Origin: Rhizobium hidalgonense | GTDB taxonomy: Bacteria; Pseudomonadota; Alphaproteobacteria; Rhizobiales; Rhizobiaceae | Direction: 5' to 3' | Assembly (NCBI RefSeq): GCF_002914525.1 | Contig: NZ_LODW01000139.1 | Coordinates: forward strand, 62,001 to 126,000 | DNA: 64,000 nucleotides | In this document: positions 41,134 through 49,920 of the stretch, one piece after another | How positions within the stretch are numbered: the first letter of the stretch is position 1 | How the letters are laid out: every line of letters starts with the position of its first letter | Position numbers and translations under genes: made by a program | The notes under the pieces: generated by a model | The model's input: the letters and a program-made list of their open reading frames with translations, nothing else | Told to the model about the DNA's origin: nothing | The model's database searches: none

Positions 41134-41762
41134 AGGCCGGGCCTCGCCAATGCATTGATGGCAGCCGCCGTCATGGCGCTGCCGCCGAGCCGGCCGCGGA
41201 CGATGGCAAAAGGCACGCCGTAGGAATTCTCCGCCAGCGCATCCTTCGATTCCGCCGCGCCGACAAAGCCGACGGGCATGCCGAGGATCGCGGCCGGTTT
41301 CGGCGCGCCGTCACGCAGCAGTTCGAGCAGATGAAAGAGTGCCGTCGGGGCATTGCCGATCGCAACGACGCTGCCGCCGAGCCGATCGAGCCAGAGATGC
41401 ATGGCGGCGGCGGAGCGTGTATTGCCGGTCTGACGCGCCAGTTCCGGCGTGGCGGGATCGCGCAGCGTGCAAATGACCTCGTTCAGTGCCGGCAGCCGCG
41501 CCCGGGTGACGCCATGGGAGACCATCTCGGCGTCGCAGAAGATCGGCGCCCCGCCCTTCAATGCGTCGCGCGCCGCACCGACGCAATCGGCGGAGAAGAC
41601 GAAATGCTCTGCCGCCTCGACCAGCCCGCAGGCATGGATCATGCGCACGGCGATTTCGGCCTGATCTTCGGTGAAGCGCGAGAGGTCGGCCTCGGCGCGG
41701 ATGATCGCAAAGGAACGCTCGTAGATCGCGTCGCCGCTGCGGATATAATCGTAGTCTGGCAT
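41130..41762 (-). CDS. cobH: Precorrin-8X methylmutase
   Basis: The protein has 210 residues, the normal CobH length. FCDAEMVSHGVTRARLPA holds the catalytic histidine, and AIGNAPTALFHLLELL and GMPVGFVGAAESKDAL are family motifs. It moves a methyl group from C-11 to C-12 to form hydrogenobyrinate. ATG 41762 is two bases after the cobG stop. Confidence 0.96.
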   Translation of the reverse strand: MPDYDYIRSGDAIYERSFAIIRAEADLSRFTEDQAEIAVRMIHACGLVEAAEHFVFSADCVGAARDALKGGAPIFCDAEMVSHGVTRARLPALNEVICTLRDPATPELARQTGNTRSAAAMHLWLDRLGGSVVAIGNAPTALFHLLELLRDGAPKPAAILGMPVGFVGAAESKDALAENSYGVPFAIVRGRLGGSAMTAAAINALARPGL

Positions 41763-41764
41763 TC

Positions 41765-43147
41765 TTATTCCTGTCGCAGCGCCTCTAGAACGCCGGTTGC
41801 GCCAAGCCGTGTAAGGCAGGCGGCAGCCGATTCGCCAGCGCTTCTGTTGTCTTCGATGGACCGGGCGAGCCTCTCTATAGCGAAATCGATCCGACCGCCA
41901 GCGATCCGTTCGTCCGGGCGATCCCCTGCCAATCCGTTGAGGATGAGGTCGTAACCCTCCGCCGTGCCCGATAGGGTCAGCGCCGGCCGGGCATGGGCGC
42001 AGCCTTTGGCGCAGCCGGAGAGATGCAGTGTCAGCGAACCGTCGAAGAGGGTGGGTGCCGCGGCAAGGATGCGGCGGGCCAGCGTTCTTGTCTCGTAGAA
42101 GGCAGAGCCGCAGGCGCCGGCGCCGGCGCAGGCGACTATATGCTCGCTGCTCTCGCCGGCCTGCGCGCTGAAACCATACTTGCTTGCTGCGATCTGCATA
42201 GCCGGCACTGTATCTGCGGGCAGCCCGATGAGGAAGAAACCGCGGCCGGGTGCAAGCCGGATGGCGGTTGCGCCATGGGCGCTGGCGAGATCGATGAGGG
42301 CGGTCAGATCGGCTGCCCACATCTGTCCGAATTCCGGCCTGATGCCGAGTACGGTTTTGCCGTCTGCAAGCCGATGCAGGCCGGAAAGCGGCTTACTTAC
42401 CGCGCGTGACGGAACGGCGCGAAGGCTATCCATAGTGGGAAAACGCGCCCGCAGAAGCGCCGGATCGATATCTCGCGCCCGGCTGCCCTGCCTGAGTGCT
42501 TCGAGCAGGCTCAGAATTTCGCCGACGGCCGCTATCGCCGCCTCTGTGGGAGCGATCGCAACCGGTTTTGCGGTCTCACCGTCACCATTGATCGCGACCA
42601 GCCAACCCGTCGGGGATAACGCGGCGAGGCGGATATCGGCGGAAAGCGCCGACAGCCCGAATGCTCCACCGCCGTCGATGACGATCGACAGTTTCGGCGC
42701 GAGCCGCGGCGAGGCGATGAGATCGTGAAGCGCGCTGCGCATTGCCATTTCCATGGCGGCCGGATTGATCGTCTCTTCCGGATCGATGCCGTGCAACGGC
42801 GAGATCTCGATCGCCGGCCCGGCCGGCACGGTGATCCCGGCGACATCGATATTGGCAGCGAACTTTTCCACGCTCTCGGCCCGCAGCCCGCGGATCTGCA
42901 GATTGCCGCGCGCGGTAATCTCCAGAATGCCGTTTCCGTGCACTGCGGCCGAGCGGGCAAGTGCGGCGAGTTGCGGCAGCGTTAAGGCGCCGCCAGCCGG
43001 CCGCAGCCGGACCAGCAGGCCGTCGCCGGTCGGCATGGGTGCTGCCAGTGTGGGGCAGGCGCCGCGCGCGCGTATCTTCGCCGCCGGGCGCCCGTGCAAA
43101 GCCGCCTCGCCTATCCTGTCGATCGCCGTTGCAGCCTCAATGCTCAT
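41765..43147 (-). CDS. cobG: Precorrin-3B synthase
   Basis: The protein has 460 residues of the sulfite/nitrite-reductase fold. Two half-domains (GLLVRLRPAGGALT, GILEITARGNLQIRGL) are followed by the cluster-binding cysteines ACAGAGACGSA and LSGCAKGCAH. It performs the oxygen-dependent step before ring contraction, which marks the aerobic pathway. Confidence 0.94.
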   Translation of the reverse strand: MSIEAATAIDRIGEAALHGRPAAKIRARGACPTLAAPMPTGDGLLVRLRPAGGALTLPQLAALARSAAVHGNGILEITARGNLQIRGLRAESVEKFAANIDVAGITVPAGPAIEISPLHGIDPEETINPAAMEMAMRSALHDLIASPRLAPKLSIVIDGGGAFGLSALSADIRLAALSPTGWLVAINGDGETAKPVAIAPTEAAIAAVGEILSLLEALRQGSRARDIDPALLRARFPTMDSLRAVPSRAVSKPLSGLHRLADGKTVLGIRPEFGQMWAADLTALIDLASAHGATAIRLAPGRGFFLIGLPADTVPAMQIAASKYGFSAQAGESSEHIVACAGAGACGSAFYETRTLARRILAAAPTLFDGSLTLHLSGCAKGCAHARPALTLSGTAEGYDLILNGLAGDRPDERIAGGRIDFAIERLARSIEDNRSAGESAAACLTRLGATGVLEALRQE

Positions 43148-43219
43148 TCTCGATCCTCTGACCGTGTCTTACATGATCGCAGCCGGTGCGGCAAAACATG
43201 ATGGAACGGTTCCGGCCGG

Positions 43220-43978
43220 CTATTCCTCGAAATCCCGTCCCTTGCGCAGCAGATAGATATCCATGATCCAGCCATGCCGTTGCCTGGCCTCGGCTCTCAG
43301 CGCCAGAATATCGGCGGCGATATCGCCGAGCCGCCCCGATCTGACGATCTCGTCCTTGGTGCCGAGATAGGCGCCCCAGAAAATCTCCGCATCGGGATCA
43401 TCGATCTTTGCAAAAGCCTGTTCTCCGTCGAGCATGACGATCGTGCTGACGGTCGTCAGTCCCTCTCGCGCCAGCCTGCGCCCTGTGGTGATCTCGACAG
43501 GTTTGCCGACGAGGTTGACCGGGATCTTGTGACTGGCGGCGAGCGCCTGGATGCTGGTGATGCCGGGAACGACGCTGTAGTCGAAATCCAGTGTTGCTTC
43601 CTGCCGCACGCGTTCGATGATGCGGATCGTGCTGTCGTAGAGGCTGGGATCACCCCAGACCAGAAAGGCGCCGCTGCCATCATCCGGCAGGCCGGCGATC
43701 AGCTCTTCATAGATGCGGGCGATCTCGCCATGCCAGGCGTCGACGCTTTGCGGATAGGTCCTCTCCGCGGTCTGCCTTTGTGGCACCGCGAATTCTAAAA
43801 TCCTGACGCCTGTGAGGTATCGTTCGCAGATGTCTCGCCGGATTTCGGCGAGCTCTTCCTTGCCGGTCCCCTTGACCGGCAGAAAGACCACGTCGGCGGC
43901 GTTCATCGCGTTAATCGCCTGTATGGTGACGTGCTCCGGATTGCCTGTGCCGATGCCGATGATATGGATATGCTTCAA
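43220..43978 (-). CDS. cobF: Precorrin-6A synthase (deacetylating)
   Basis: The protein has 252 residues. HIHIIGIGTGNPEHVTIQA, FLVWGDPSLYDSTIRII and VVPGITSIQALAASHKIPVN match CobF, which methylates C-1 and releases acetate. The start is TTG 43978 with GGGAG seven bases upstream; no ATG is near. It precedes cobG by 72 bp and is the first gene of the cobFGHIJ run. Confidence 0.93.
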   Translation of the reverse strand: MKHIHIIGIGTGNPEHVTIQAINAMNAADVVFLPVKGTGKEELAEIRRDICERYLTGVRILEFAVPQRQTAERTYPQSVDAWHGEIARIYEELIAGLPDDGSGAFLVWGDPSLYDSTIRIIERVRQEATLDFDYSVVPGITSIQALAASHKIPVNLVGKPVEITTGRRLAREGLTTVSTIVMLDGEQAFAKIDDPDAEIFWGAYLGTKDEIVRSGRLGDIAADILALRAEARQRHGWIMDIYLLRKGRDFEE

Positions 43979-44046
43979 GCCGATACTCCCGCGATTCCAG
44001 GCGGTCTTGCCGAAAAAGTCGGTTCGCCGCAAGGGCTGGGCGGAGA

Positions 44047-44062
44047 GTTGGCCGCGGCCAAC
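44047..44062. promoter_or_regulatory. parS: parS centromere-like site, copy 1
   Basis: The perfect 16-bp palindrome GTTGGCCGCGGCCAAC fits the repABC parS consensus GTT-N4-GC-N4-AAC. It is about 130 bp upstream of repA and identical to a copy inside repB. RepB should bind it during partition. Confidence 0.8.
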
Positions 44063-44179
44063 CGAGCCTGTGGACAGCGCCCGAGCCCTATTCTTGCTGC
44101 AAATCCCGAATCGTGTCACTTTCGATACGCTTTTTGACGCTATGTTGACAGAAAAGCGCATCGAAAAGGATTGGGTGTT

Positions 44180-45376
44180 TTGGACAACATTAGCGTATCG
44201 ACGACAGATGTGCGGATCGAGCGGCATGCGACTCAGCTTTCGCGGCAATTGAAGCTGCTGCGCGAAAAGCTGTTTCCGCCGCTGTCCCAGAAGACGCTGC
44301 GGACATTTTCGTCCGGCGAAGCGGCTCATATGATCGGCGTTTCCGACGGCTATCTTCGCCAGCTCTCGCTCGATGGCAAGGGGCCGCAGCCAGAGCTTTC
44401 CCAGAATGGTCGACGTTCCTATACGCTCGGTCAGATCAATGAATTGCGCCATTATATGGCAAAGCTGAAGCCGAAGGATGCGCTTTCCTATCTTCCATGG
44501 CGGCGCCCCGGCGAGAAGCTGCAGACGGTTGCCGTCACCAATTTCAAGGGCGGTTCGGCCAAGACGACGACGACACTTTATCTGGCGCAATATCTGGCGC
44601 TGGAGGGGTATCGAGTGCTCGCCATCGACCTCGACCCGCAAGCCTCGCTCTCCTCGATGCTCGGCGTCCAGCCGGAATTCGATCTTGCCGACGGCGATAC
44701 ACTCTATGGCGCCATTCGCTACGATGCCGGCCGCAAGCCGCTGAAGGACATTGTTCGAAAGACCTATTTCGACGGGCTCGATCTGGTGCCGGGCAATCTC
44801 GAACTGATGGAGTTCGAGCACGAGACGCCGCGGGCGCTGAATGATCGCCAGAAGCCGGCTGAGCTGTTCTTCCGCCGCGTCGGTATTGCGATCGCCGAGG
44901 TCGAGGCCGATTACGACGTCGTGGTGATCGATTGCCCACCGCAGCTCGGTTACCTCACGCTCGGCGCCGTCTGTGCCGCCACATCTCTGCTGATCACTAT
45001 CCATCCGCAGATGGTCGATGTTGCCTCGATGTCGCAGTTCCTGCTGATGACTTCGGATCTGCTCTCGGTCGTGCGCAAGGCCGGTGGCGATCTGCAGCAC
45101 GACTTCATCAAATATGTCGTCACCCGTCACGAACCCTTCGATGCGCCGCAGTCGCAGATCGTCGCGCTATTGCGCAGCCTGTTCAGCGACGACGTATTGA
45201 CGGCGACCATTCTTAAATCGACGGCGATCGCCGATGCCGGCCTGACCAAGCAGACGCTCTATGAGATCGAGAAGGGGCAGGTGCGCCGCTCGACCTATGA
45301 TCGGGCGCTGGAGTCGGTCACTGCCGCCAACAGCGAGGTTCTCGCCGGCATTCACAAAGCCTGGGGCCGCACATGA
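44180..45376 (+). CDS. repA: RepA, ParA-type partition ATPase
   Basis: The protein has 398 residues. A helix-turn-helix (SSGEAAHMIGVSDGYLRQLS) precedes the ATPase with its Walker A motif KGGSAKTTTTLY, IDLDPQASLSS and VVVIDCPPQLGYLTL. RepA drives partition and represses its operon together with RepB. Only TTG codons are available: 44180 has AAAGGA nine bases upstream and is preferred, while 44171 touches that site. The gene overlaps repB by four bases. Confidence 0.95.
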   Translation: MDNISVSTTDVRIERHATQLSRQLKLLREKLFPPLSQKTLRTFSSGEAAHMIGVSDGYLRQLSLDGKGPQPELSQNGRRSYTLGQINELRHYMAKLKPKDALSYLPWRRPGEKLQTVAVTNFKGGSAKTTTTLYLAQYLALEGYRVLAIDLDPQASLSSMLGVQPEFDLADGDTLYGAIRYDAGRKPLKDIVRKTYFDGLDLVPGNLELMEFEHETPRALNDRQKPAELFFRRVGIAIAEVEADYDVVVIDCPPQLGYLTLGAVCAATSLLITIHPQMVDVASMSQFLLMTSDLLSVVRKAGGDLQHDFIKYVVTRHEPFDAPQSQIVALLRSLFSDDVLTATILKSTAIADAGLTKQTLYEIEKGQVRRSTYDRALESVTAANSEVLAGIHKAWGRT

Positions 45377-46368
45377 GCAGACGTGATCGCCTGAAAGGTC
45401 TTTTCGACGATACGGCGCAGGAGTTGGCCGCGGCCAACTACGAGGAGACGTCTTCGCGTGGATCGGCCGGCCCGGTCCGGACGATGGCGCTGACCCTCGG
45501 GCGCATGGAGGAAGAGAGCAGGGCGATGCAGGAGGCCTTGCTCTCCGGTGAACGCATCGTCGAACTCGATCCGGATCTGATCGATTCCTCCTTCGTCCGC
45601 GACCGCCTTGCCGACCAGCCGATCGATATCGAGGACGAACTGGTGCAGTCGATTGCCGAAAATGGCCAGGAAGTGCCGATCCTCGTGCGCCGTCATCCTG
45701 CGGATGAAGACCGCTATCAGATCGCCTACGGCCATCGCCGCCTGCAGGCCGTCAAGCTGCTCGGCCGCAAGGTGCAGGCGATCGTCCGCAAGCTCGACGA
45801 TACCGACGTCGTCATCGCGCAGGGCATTGAAAATTCGGCGCGCCGCAATCTTTCCTATATTGAGCGGGCCGTCTTTGCCCTCAATCTCGAACTCAAGGGC
45901 TTCGAACGTCCCGTGATCATGAAGGCGCTGTCGACTGACAAGACGGAGCTGTCGAAGCTGCTTTCCGTCGCCAGGGCTATCCCGGCCGAGATCGTCAGGT
46001 CGGTCGGGGCTGCGCCCGGCATCGGGCGACGCAAGTGGATGGCGCTTGCCCAGGACTGGAACGGGATGACGGCGGCGCGGCTTGCCAAGCTCGTCGGCTC
46101 CGAAGGTTTCATGGCTGAGGAGAGCGACCGCCGCTTCGAGCTTTTGGTTGCCGAGCTCGCCAGGAAAGAGGCCAAGCCCGAACCCACGGAATATGACTGG
46201 AAGCCGAAGAGCGGCGCCAAGATTGCCGGCCGAATCAAGAGCGCCGGTAATTCCTTCACGATCGCGTTGAAAACCGGCGATGCGCCGGATTTCGGCGCTT
46301 ACATTTCACGTCGTCTCGATGAGCTTTACGAAGCCTATCGGGCCGGCAAGTTGCAAGCAGGAGAGTAG
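45373..46368 (+). CDS. repB: RepB, ParB-type centromere-binding protein
   Basis: The protein has 331 residues. The ParB core is clear: DELVQSIAENGQEVPILVRR, YQIAYGHRRLQAVKLLG and QGIENSARRNLSYIERA, followed by a helix-turn-helix region (MKALSTDKTELSKLLSVARA). It should bind the parS palindromes, one of which lies in its own 5' coding region. The start overlaps repA (ATGA). Confidence 0.96.
   Translation: MSRRDRLKGLFDDTAQELAAANYEETSSRGSAGPVRTMALTLGRMEEESRAMQEALLSGERIVELDPDLIDSSFVRDRLADQPIDIEDELVQSIAENGQEVPILVRRHPADEDRYQIAYGHRRLQAVKLLGRKVQAIVRKLDDTDVVIAQGIENSARRNLSYIERAVFALNLELKGFERPVIMKALSTDKTELSKLLSVARAIPAEIVRSVGAAPGIGRRKWMALAQDWNGMTAARLAKLVGSEGFMAEESDRRFELLVAELARKEAKPEPTEYDWKPKSGAKIAGRIKSAGNSFTIALKTGDAPDFGAYISRRLDELYEAYRAGKLQAGE
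45423..45438. promoter_or_regulatory. parS: parS centromere-like site, copy 2 (inside repB)
   Basis: This is the same 16-bp palindrome, GTTGGCCGCGGCCAAC, as at 44047. It encodes part of ELAAAN near residue 17 of RepB. Exact conservation of a palindrome in a coding and a non-coding place argues for a DNA function. Confidence 0.78.
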
Positions 46369-46375
46369 GCCGCAA

Positions 46376-46428
46376 AAGAAAAAAGCCTCCGAACGTTGCC
46401 GCCGCGGAAGCCTTTCTCATATCTGGAC
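46376..46428 (-). ncRNA. Counter-transcribed RNA (incA-type) between repB and repC
   Basis: On the minus strand a promoter TTGACA (46463-46458), a 17-bp spacer and GATTCT (46440-46435) predict a start near 46428. About 20 bases on, the stem GCTTCCG/CGGAGGC is followed by TTTTTTC (46384-46378), a rho-independent terminator. The predicted RNA of about 53 bases is antisense to the repB-repC leader, as in other repABC plasmids, where it limits RepC synthesis and causes incompatibility. Confidence 0.82.
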
Positions 46429-46521
46429 AATCTGAGAATCGCACTTCCTCGAATCACTGTCAAGCGTCTTCGGCATCCTTTCGGGTGGTAGGTTTCTTTT
46501 GCCTTGAAAAAGGTGAGGGAC

Positions 46522-47733
46522 ATGGAGCCTCAATATGTGTCGACGCCCTTTGGGCGGCGATCGATGACGCTTGGCATGCTGGCAAGCCAAGAAAATGCCA
46601 GCAAGGTCGATCCGGACGCATCGGTCGACAAGTGGAAGATCTTTCGTTCGCTCTGCGAAGCAAAGGAGCTGGTCGGCGTATCCGATCGTGCGCTCGCGGT
46701 TCTCAACGCGCTGTTGACCTTCTACCCGAAGAACGAGATTGCCGAGGCCAACGGCTTCGTCGTCTTCCCCTCGAACGAGCAATTGTCACTGCGCACGCAC
46801 GGCATGGCCGGCACGACGCTACGGCGGAACCTAGCGATGCTGGTGGAGGCTGGCCTGATCATCCGCAGGGATAGCCCGAACGGCAAACGTTTTGCCCGCC
46901 GTAACGGCGAGGGCGGGCTTGGAGAGGCCTTCGGCTTTAGCCTGGCGCCCCTGGTTGTCCGTGCCCGCGAGATCGAGGCGCAGGCGGCTGAGGTGCTCGC
47001 CGGCAAGCTGGAATGGAAGCGCCTGCGGGAGCGATTGACGCTGTGCCGGCGCGACATCGCCAAGCTCATCGAAATCGCACTGGAAGAGGAAATTGCCGGC
47101 GAATGGATCGAGATGCAGAAGCATTTCAATCTGCTTTCGGCAAGCCTGCCGCGCCGCCCGTCGACCGCCGAGATGGAAAATCTGCTGGCCGATCTCGAAG
47201 CTTTCCGCGAATTGATCGTCAAGACGCTGGAACTGAAGACGAAAACAGAAAAAACAGACGCCAATGACATCCAAAACGGTCGGCACATACATAATTCAAA
47301 CCCATACCCTTCATCTGAACTTGAACCAAGCTTCGAAACGAAGCAGGGCGCAAAGCCGGAGGACGAACCACGGCCGTGGCGGGAGCCGCCGAAATCCTTC
47401 CCGCTTGCCATGGTGCTGCAGGCGTGCCCGGAGGTCGTGGCTTACGGACCGGGCGGCAGGATTGACAACTGGCGGGATTTGATGGCCGCGGCCGTCATCG
47501 TCCGTTCGACGCTGGGCGTCAGCCCGAGCGCCTATCAGGTGGCCTGCGAGGTCATGGGGCCGGAAAACGCCGCCACGGTGATCGCCTGCATTCTGGAAAG
47601 GGGCGGACATATCAACTCGGCCGGCGGCTACCTGCGCGATCTGACACGGCGGGCGGAGCGTGGCGAGTTCTCGCTCGGCCCGATGCTGATGGCGTTGATG
47701 CGGGCCAATGGTCCGATAGCGAAAACCGGGTGA
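46522..47733 (+). CDS. repC: RepC, replication initiator
   Basis: The protein has 403 residues starting at ATG 46522, with GGTGAGGG just upstream; a TTG at 46504 is in frame. The N-terminal half shows the RepC winged-helix region (VSDRALAVLNALLTFYPKNE, SNEQLSLRTHGMAGTTLRRN). The C-terminal part has RSTLGVSPSAYQVACEVMGP and NSAGGYLRDLTRRAERGEFS. In repABC replicons the origin usually lies inside repC, probably here too. Confidence 0.96.
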   Translation: MEPQYVSTPFGRRSMTLGMLASQENASKVDPDASVDKWKIFRSLCEAKELVGVSDRALAVLNALLTFYPKNEIAEANGFVVFPSNEQLSLRTHGMAGTTLRRNLAMLVEAGLIIRRDSPNGKRFARRNGEGGLGEAFGFSLAPLVVRAREIEAQAAEVLAGKLEWKRLRERLTLCRRDIAKLIEIALEEEIAGEWIEMQKHFNLLSASLPRRPSTAEMENLLADLEAFRELIVKTLELKTKTEKTDANDIQNGRHIHNSNPYPSSELEPSFETKQGAKPEDEPRPWREPPKSFPLAMVLQACPEVVAYGPGGRIDNWRDLMAAAVIVRSTLGVSPSAYQVACEVMGPENAATVIACILERGGHINSAGGYLRDLTRRAERGEFSLGPMLMALMRANGPIAKTG

Positions 47734-47913
47734 ACGGACGAGAAGAAGCTTCGCGCCAGTTGCGGCGGCTAGAACGAGGTGCAGCCGGGCAAGCGGCCAG
47801 CTTGCCTGCTTCCTTCCCCAGCACTTTGTTGAAATATGCCGTTAACCATGTCATAGATGACGGAAGAAAACATGCGTTTTGCTTCCATTTGTGAGAAACC
47901 GTAAAGCTTAACA

Positions 47914-49047
47914 ATGCGCTACGATATTGACGGTGTCATGCTTCAGGCCCTGCTTCCCTCGCTTGCCGCGGCGGAGGATGCGGCGGCGCGGCTGGACGAG
48001 CGAGTGTTGCGCTCGCCGGTCGGTGAGGGATTTGCCGAACGCAGTCATTTCTTCGATGCCGCCGGCGCGCTGTGGGTGGCCGGCGAACTGGTGCATGTCG
48101 AGGATCTGGTCTTGCACGATGCGCACATGGATAGCCGCGCCCCCAGCCACGAGCTAACGATCGCCCATTCCGTGCTGCGGGCCCGCCGGCGCATCTGGAC
48201 CGGCGAACCCTCCTGGGCGCTTGGAGCGCCGGGGCTCGCTACGCTGACAGCAACACTCGGGGAAGGGGAGGGGGATGCGGGGGAGCCGAAGCGTCCTGAG
48301 GCTCCGGTCGAGACCGACGAGGAGGGCGAGGATGAGGACGGGCCGCTCGCCGCCGAAATGGCCGAGATCGACGCCATTCTCGCGCGCTCGCAGAAGCTCA
48401 TCGATATCCACACGGGAAAGGCGCCGGCAAGCGAACAGGTCGCAGTCCCGGCGGCACGGCGAAACGAAGATCCTCTCGGTCTGCTCGGGGATGACGAATG
48501 GGACGAGGAGCAGCGGCTGGCGGAGTGGCGCAGTGTGCTGCCGCTAGCCGACAGCCTGCCGCCAGTTCTCGGCGCCGTCATCCTTTTCGAAGCCTGGGAA
48601 AGGATCGAGCCGCTGCGGCGCCAGCACTGGCTCGGCGGTCTTCTGGTCGCCGGCCATCTGCGTGCCCGCGGCAAGGTCGTCTCGCATCTCTTTTCTTTCT
48701 ACGGAGGGCTGAAGTTGGTGCGCCACGAGCGTCGCCGGGCTCGCGACCGGGCGACGCGGCTGCAAGCCTTCCTGGAAGCAATGCATCTGGGGGCTACGGC
48801 CGGATTGAAGGAACTCGACCGGTTGACGCTGGCGCGCACGCAGATGGAGCTGCGCTTTCGCGGCCGCCGTTCGAACAGCAGCCTGCCCAAACTCGCCGAT
48901 TTCATTCTGTCGCGGCCGATGGTCTCGGCGGCGATGATCGCCCGCCATCTGCGCATCACGCCGCGGGGCGCGCTGAACCTCGTCAACGAGATCGGCATTC
49001 GTGAAATCACCGGCCGCGGCCGTTATCGCGCCTGGGGCATCATCTGA
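47914..49047 (+). CDS. DUF1612 / HTH protein (RHE_PE00001 family)
   Basis: The protein has 377 residues. The N-terminal half (SPVGEGFAERSHFFDAAGAL, LVHVEDLVLHDAHMD) is DUF1612. A very acidic linker follows, then a C-terminal helix-turn-helix segment (MVSAAMIARHLRITPRGALN). Proteins of this type are common beside rhizobial repABC modules and are named after the first gene of R. etli p42e. The role is unknown; DNA binding or replicon maintenance is plausible. It lies 180 bp after repC. Confidence 0.88.
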   Translation: MRYDIDGVMLQALLPSLAAAEDAAARLDERVLRSPVGEGFAERSHFFDAAGALWVAGELVHVEDLVLHDAHMDSRAPSHELTIAHSVLRARRRIWTGEPSWALGAPGLATLTATLGEGEGDAGEPKRPEAPVETDEEGEDEDGPLAAEMAEIDAILARSQKLIDIHTGKAPASEQVAVPAARRNEDPLGLLGDDEWDEEQRLAEWRSVLPLADSLPPVLGAVILFEAWERIEPLRRQHWLGGLLVAGHLRARGKVVSHLFSFYGGLKLVRHERRRARDRATRLQAFLEAMHLGATAGLKELDRLTLARTQMELRFRGRRSNSSLPKLADFILSRPMVSAAMIARHLRITPRGALNLVNEIGIREITGRGRYRAWGII

Positions 49048-49054
49048 AATAAAA

Positions 49055-49078
49055 ACGGCCGGGCGTCGACCCGGCCGT
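49055..49078. terminator. Strong intrinsic terminator hairpin
   Basis: ACGGCCGGG and CCCGGCCGT form a perfect 9-bp stem with a six-base loop. A run of T follows on the minus strand, so it suits the Bax-inhibitor-like operon. It also lies directly after the DUF1612 stop and may serve both convergent units. Confidence 0.82.
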
Positions 49079-49189
49079 CTGGTTGGCTCTTGTTTTATAC
49101 GAGCCTAAGAGTGAACACCCGATCTGCCGTCCTGTCACAGATTGCAGACCGGGCGCTCTTGCGCTTCCTTTGCCCCCGGAAGCGCGGTC

Positions 49190-49900
49190 CTATTCCCGCT
49201 CGCCCGTGAAGTTGAGCAGAAGCTGGAAGATGTTGACGAAATTCAGGTAGAGCGAGAGTGCGCCGAAGACGGCGAGCTTCTGGTTCGATTCCTGATCGTA
49301 GTTTTCCGAATATTGTTCCTTGATGTTCTGCGTGTCGTAGGCGGTAAGGCCGACGAAGACGACGATACCGATCACCGAGATGGCGAACTGCAGCGCCGAC
49401 GAACCCAGGAAGATGTTGACGATGCTGGCGATGATGACGCCGATGAGACCCATCATCAGGAACGAGCCCATGCGCGAGAGGTCACGTTTCGTCACATAGC
49501 CGTAAAGGCTGGTGGCGCCGAACATCGTCGCGGTAATGAAGAAGGTCCGCGCTATGCTCATCCCGGTGAAGACCAGGAAGACGGAGGCGAGCGACAGGCC
49601 CATCACGGCGCAGAAGGCCCAGAAGGTGATCTGCGCGGTGCTGGCCGACATCGTCTGGATACGGAACGAGAAGAAGAAGACGAAGGCGAGCGGCGCCAGC
49701 ATCACCACCCACTTCAGCGGCGAGCCGAAGATCGGGACGTAGAGGGCTGGCGTCGAGCCGACGACGAAGGCGACGAGGCCGGTGATGACTAGGCCGAGAG
49801 CCATATAATTGTAGACGCGCAGCATGTGCTGGCGCAGGCCTTCGTCGAAGACGGCCTGGGAGCCGGCGACGGCGCCATAGCGGGAATTGATCGGGTTCAT
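49190..49900 (-). CDS. Bax inhibitor-1 / YccA-family membrane protein
   Basis: The protein has 236 residues with seven hydrophobic segments, and ends in the family signature VGLTAYDTQNIKEQY, whose aspartate belongs to the calcium/pH-sensing pair. Family members are calcium leak channels or FtsH modulators. GAGGAG precedes ATG 49900. It follows the anti-sigma gene by 20 bp and may be in the ECF sigma operon. Confidence 0.93.
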   Translation of the reverse strand: MNPINSRYGAVAGSQAVFDEGLRQHMLRVYNYMALGLVITGLVAFVVGSTPALYVPIFGSPLKWVVMLAPLAFVFFFSFRIQTMSASTAQITFWAFCAVMGLSLASVFLVFTGMSIARTFFITATMFGATSLYGYVTKRDLSRMGSFLMMGLIGVIIASIVNIFLGSSALQFAISVIGIVVFVGLTAYDTQNIKEQYSENYDQESNQKLAVFGALSLYLNFVNIFQLLLNFTGERE

Positions 49901-49920
49901 GCTGATCTCCTCGGTTTGAA

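Noticed and set aside
43148..43219. Search for a cobalamin riboswitch near the cob genes
   Set aside because: The gaps before cobF and cobG and around cobM-cobL are too short or lack the conserved B12-box sequence, so none is claimed.
43979..45130. Upstream extension of the cobF frame over repA
   Set aside because: The CobF protein starts at its conserved N-terminus (TTG 43978). The extension is antisense to repA and unlike any methylase.
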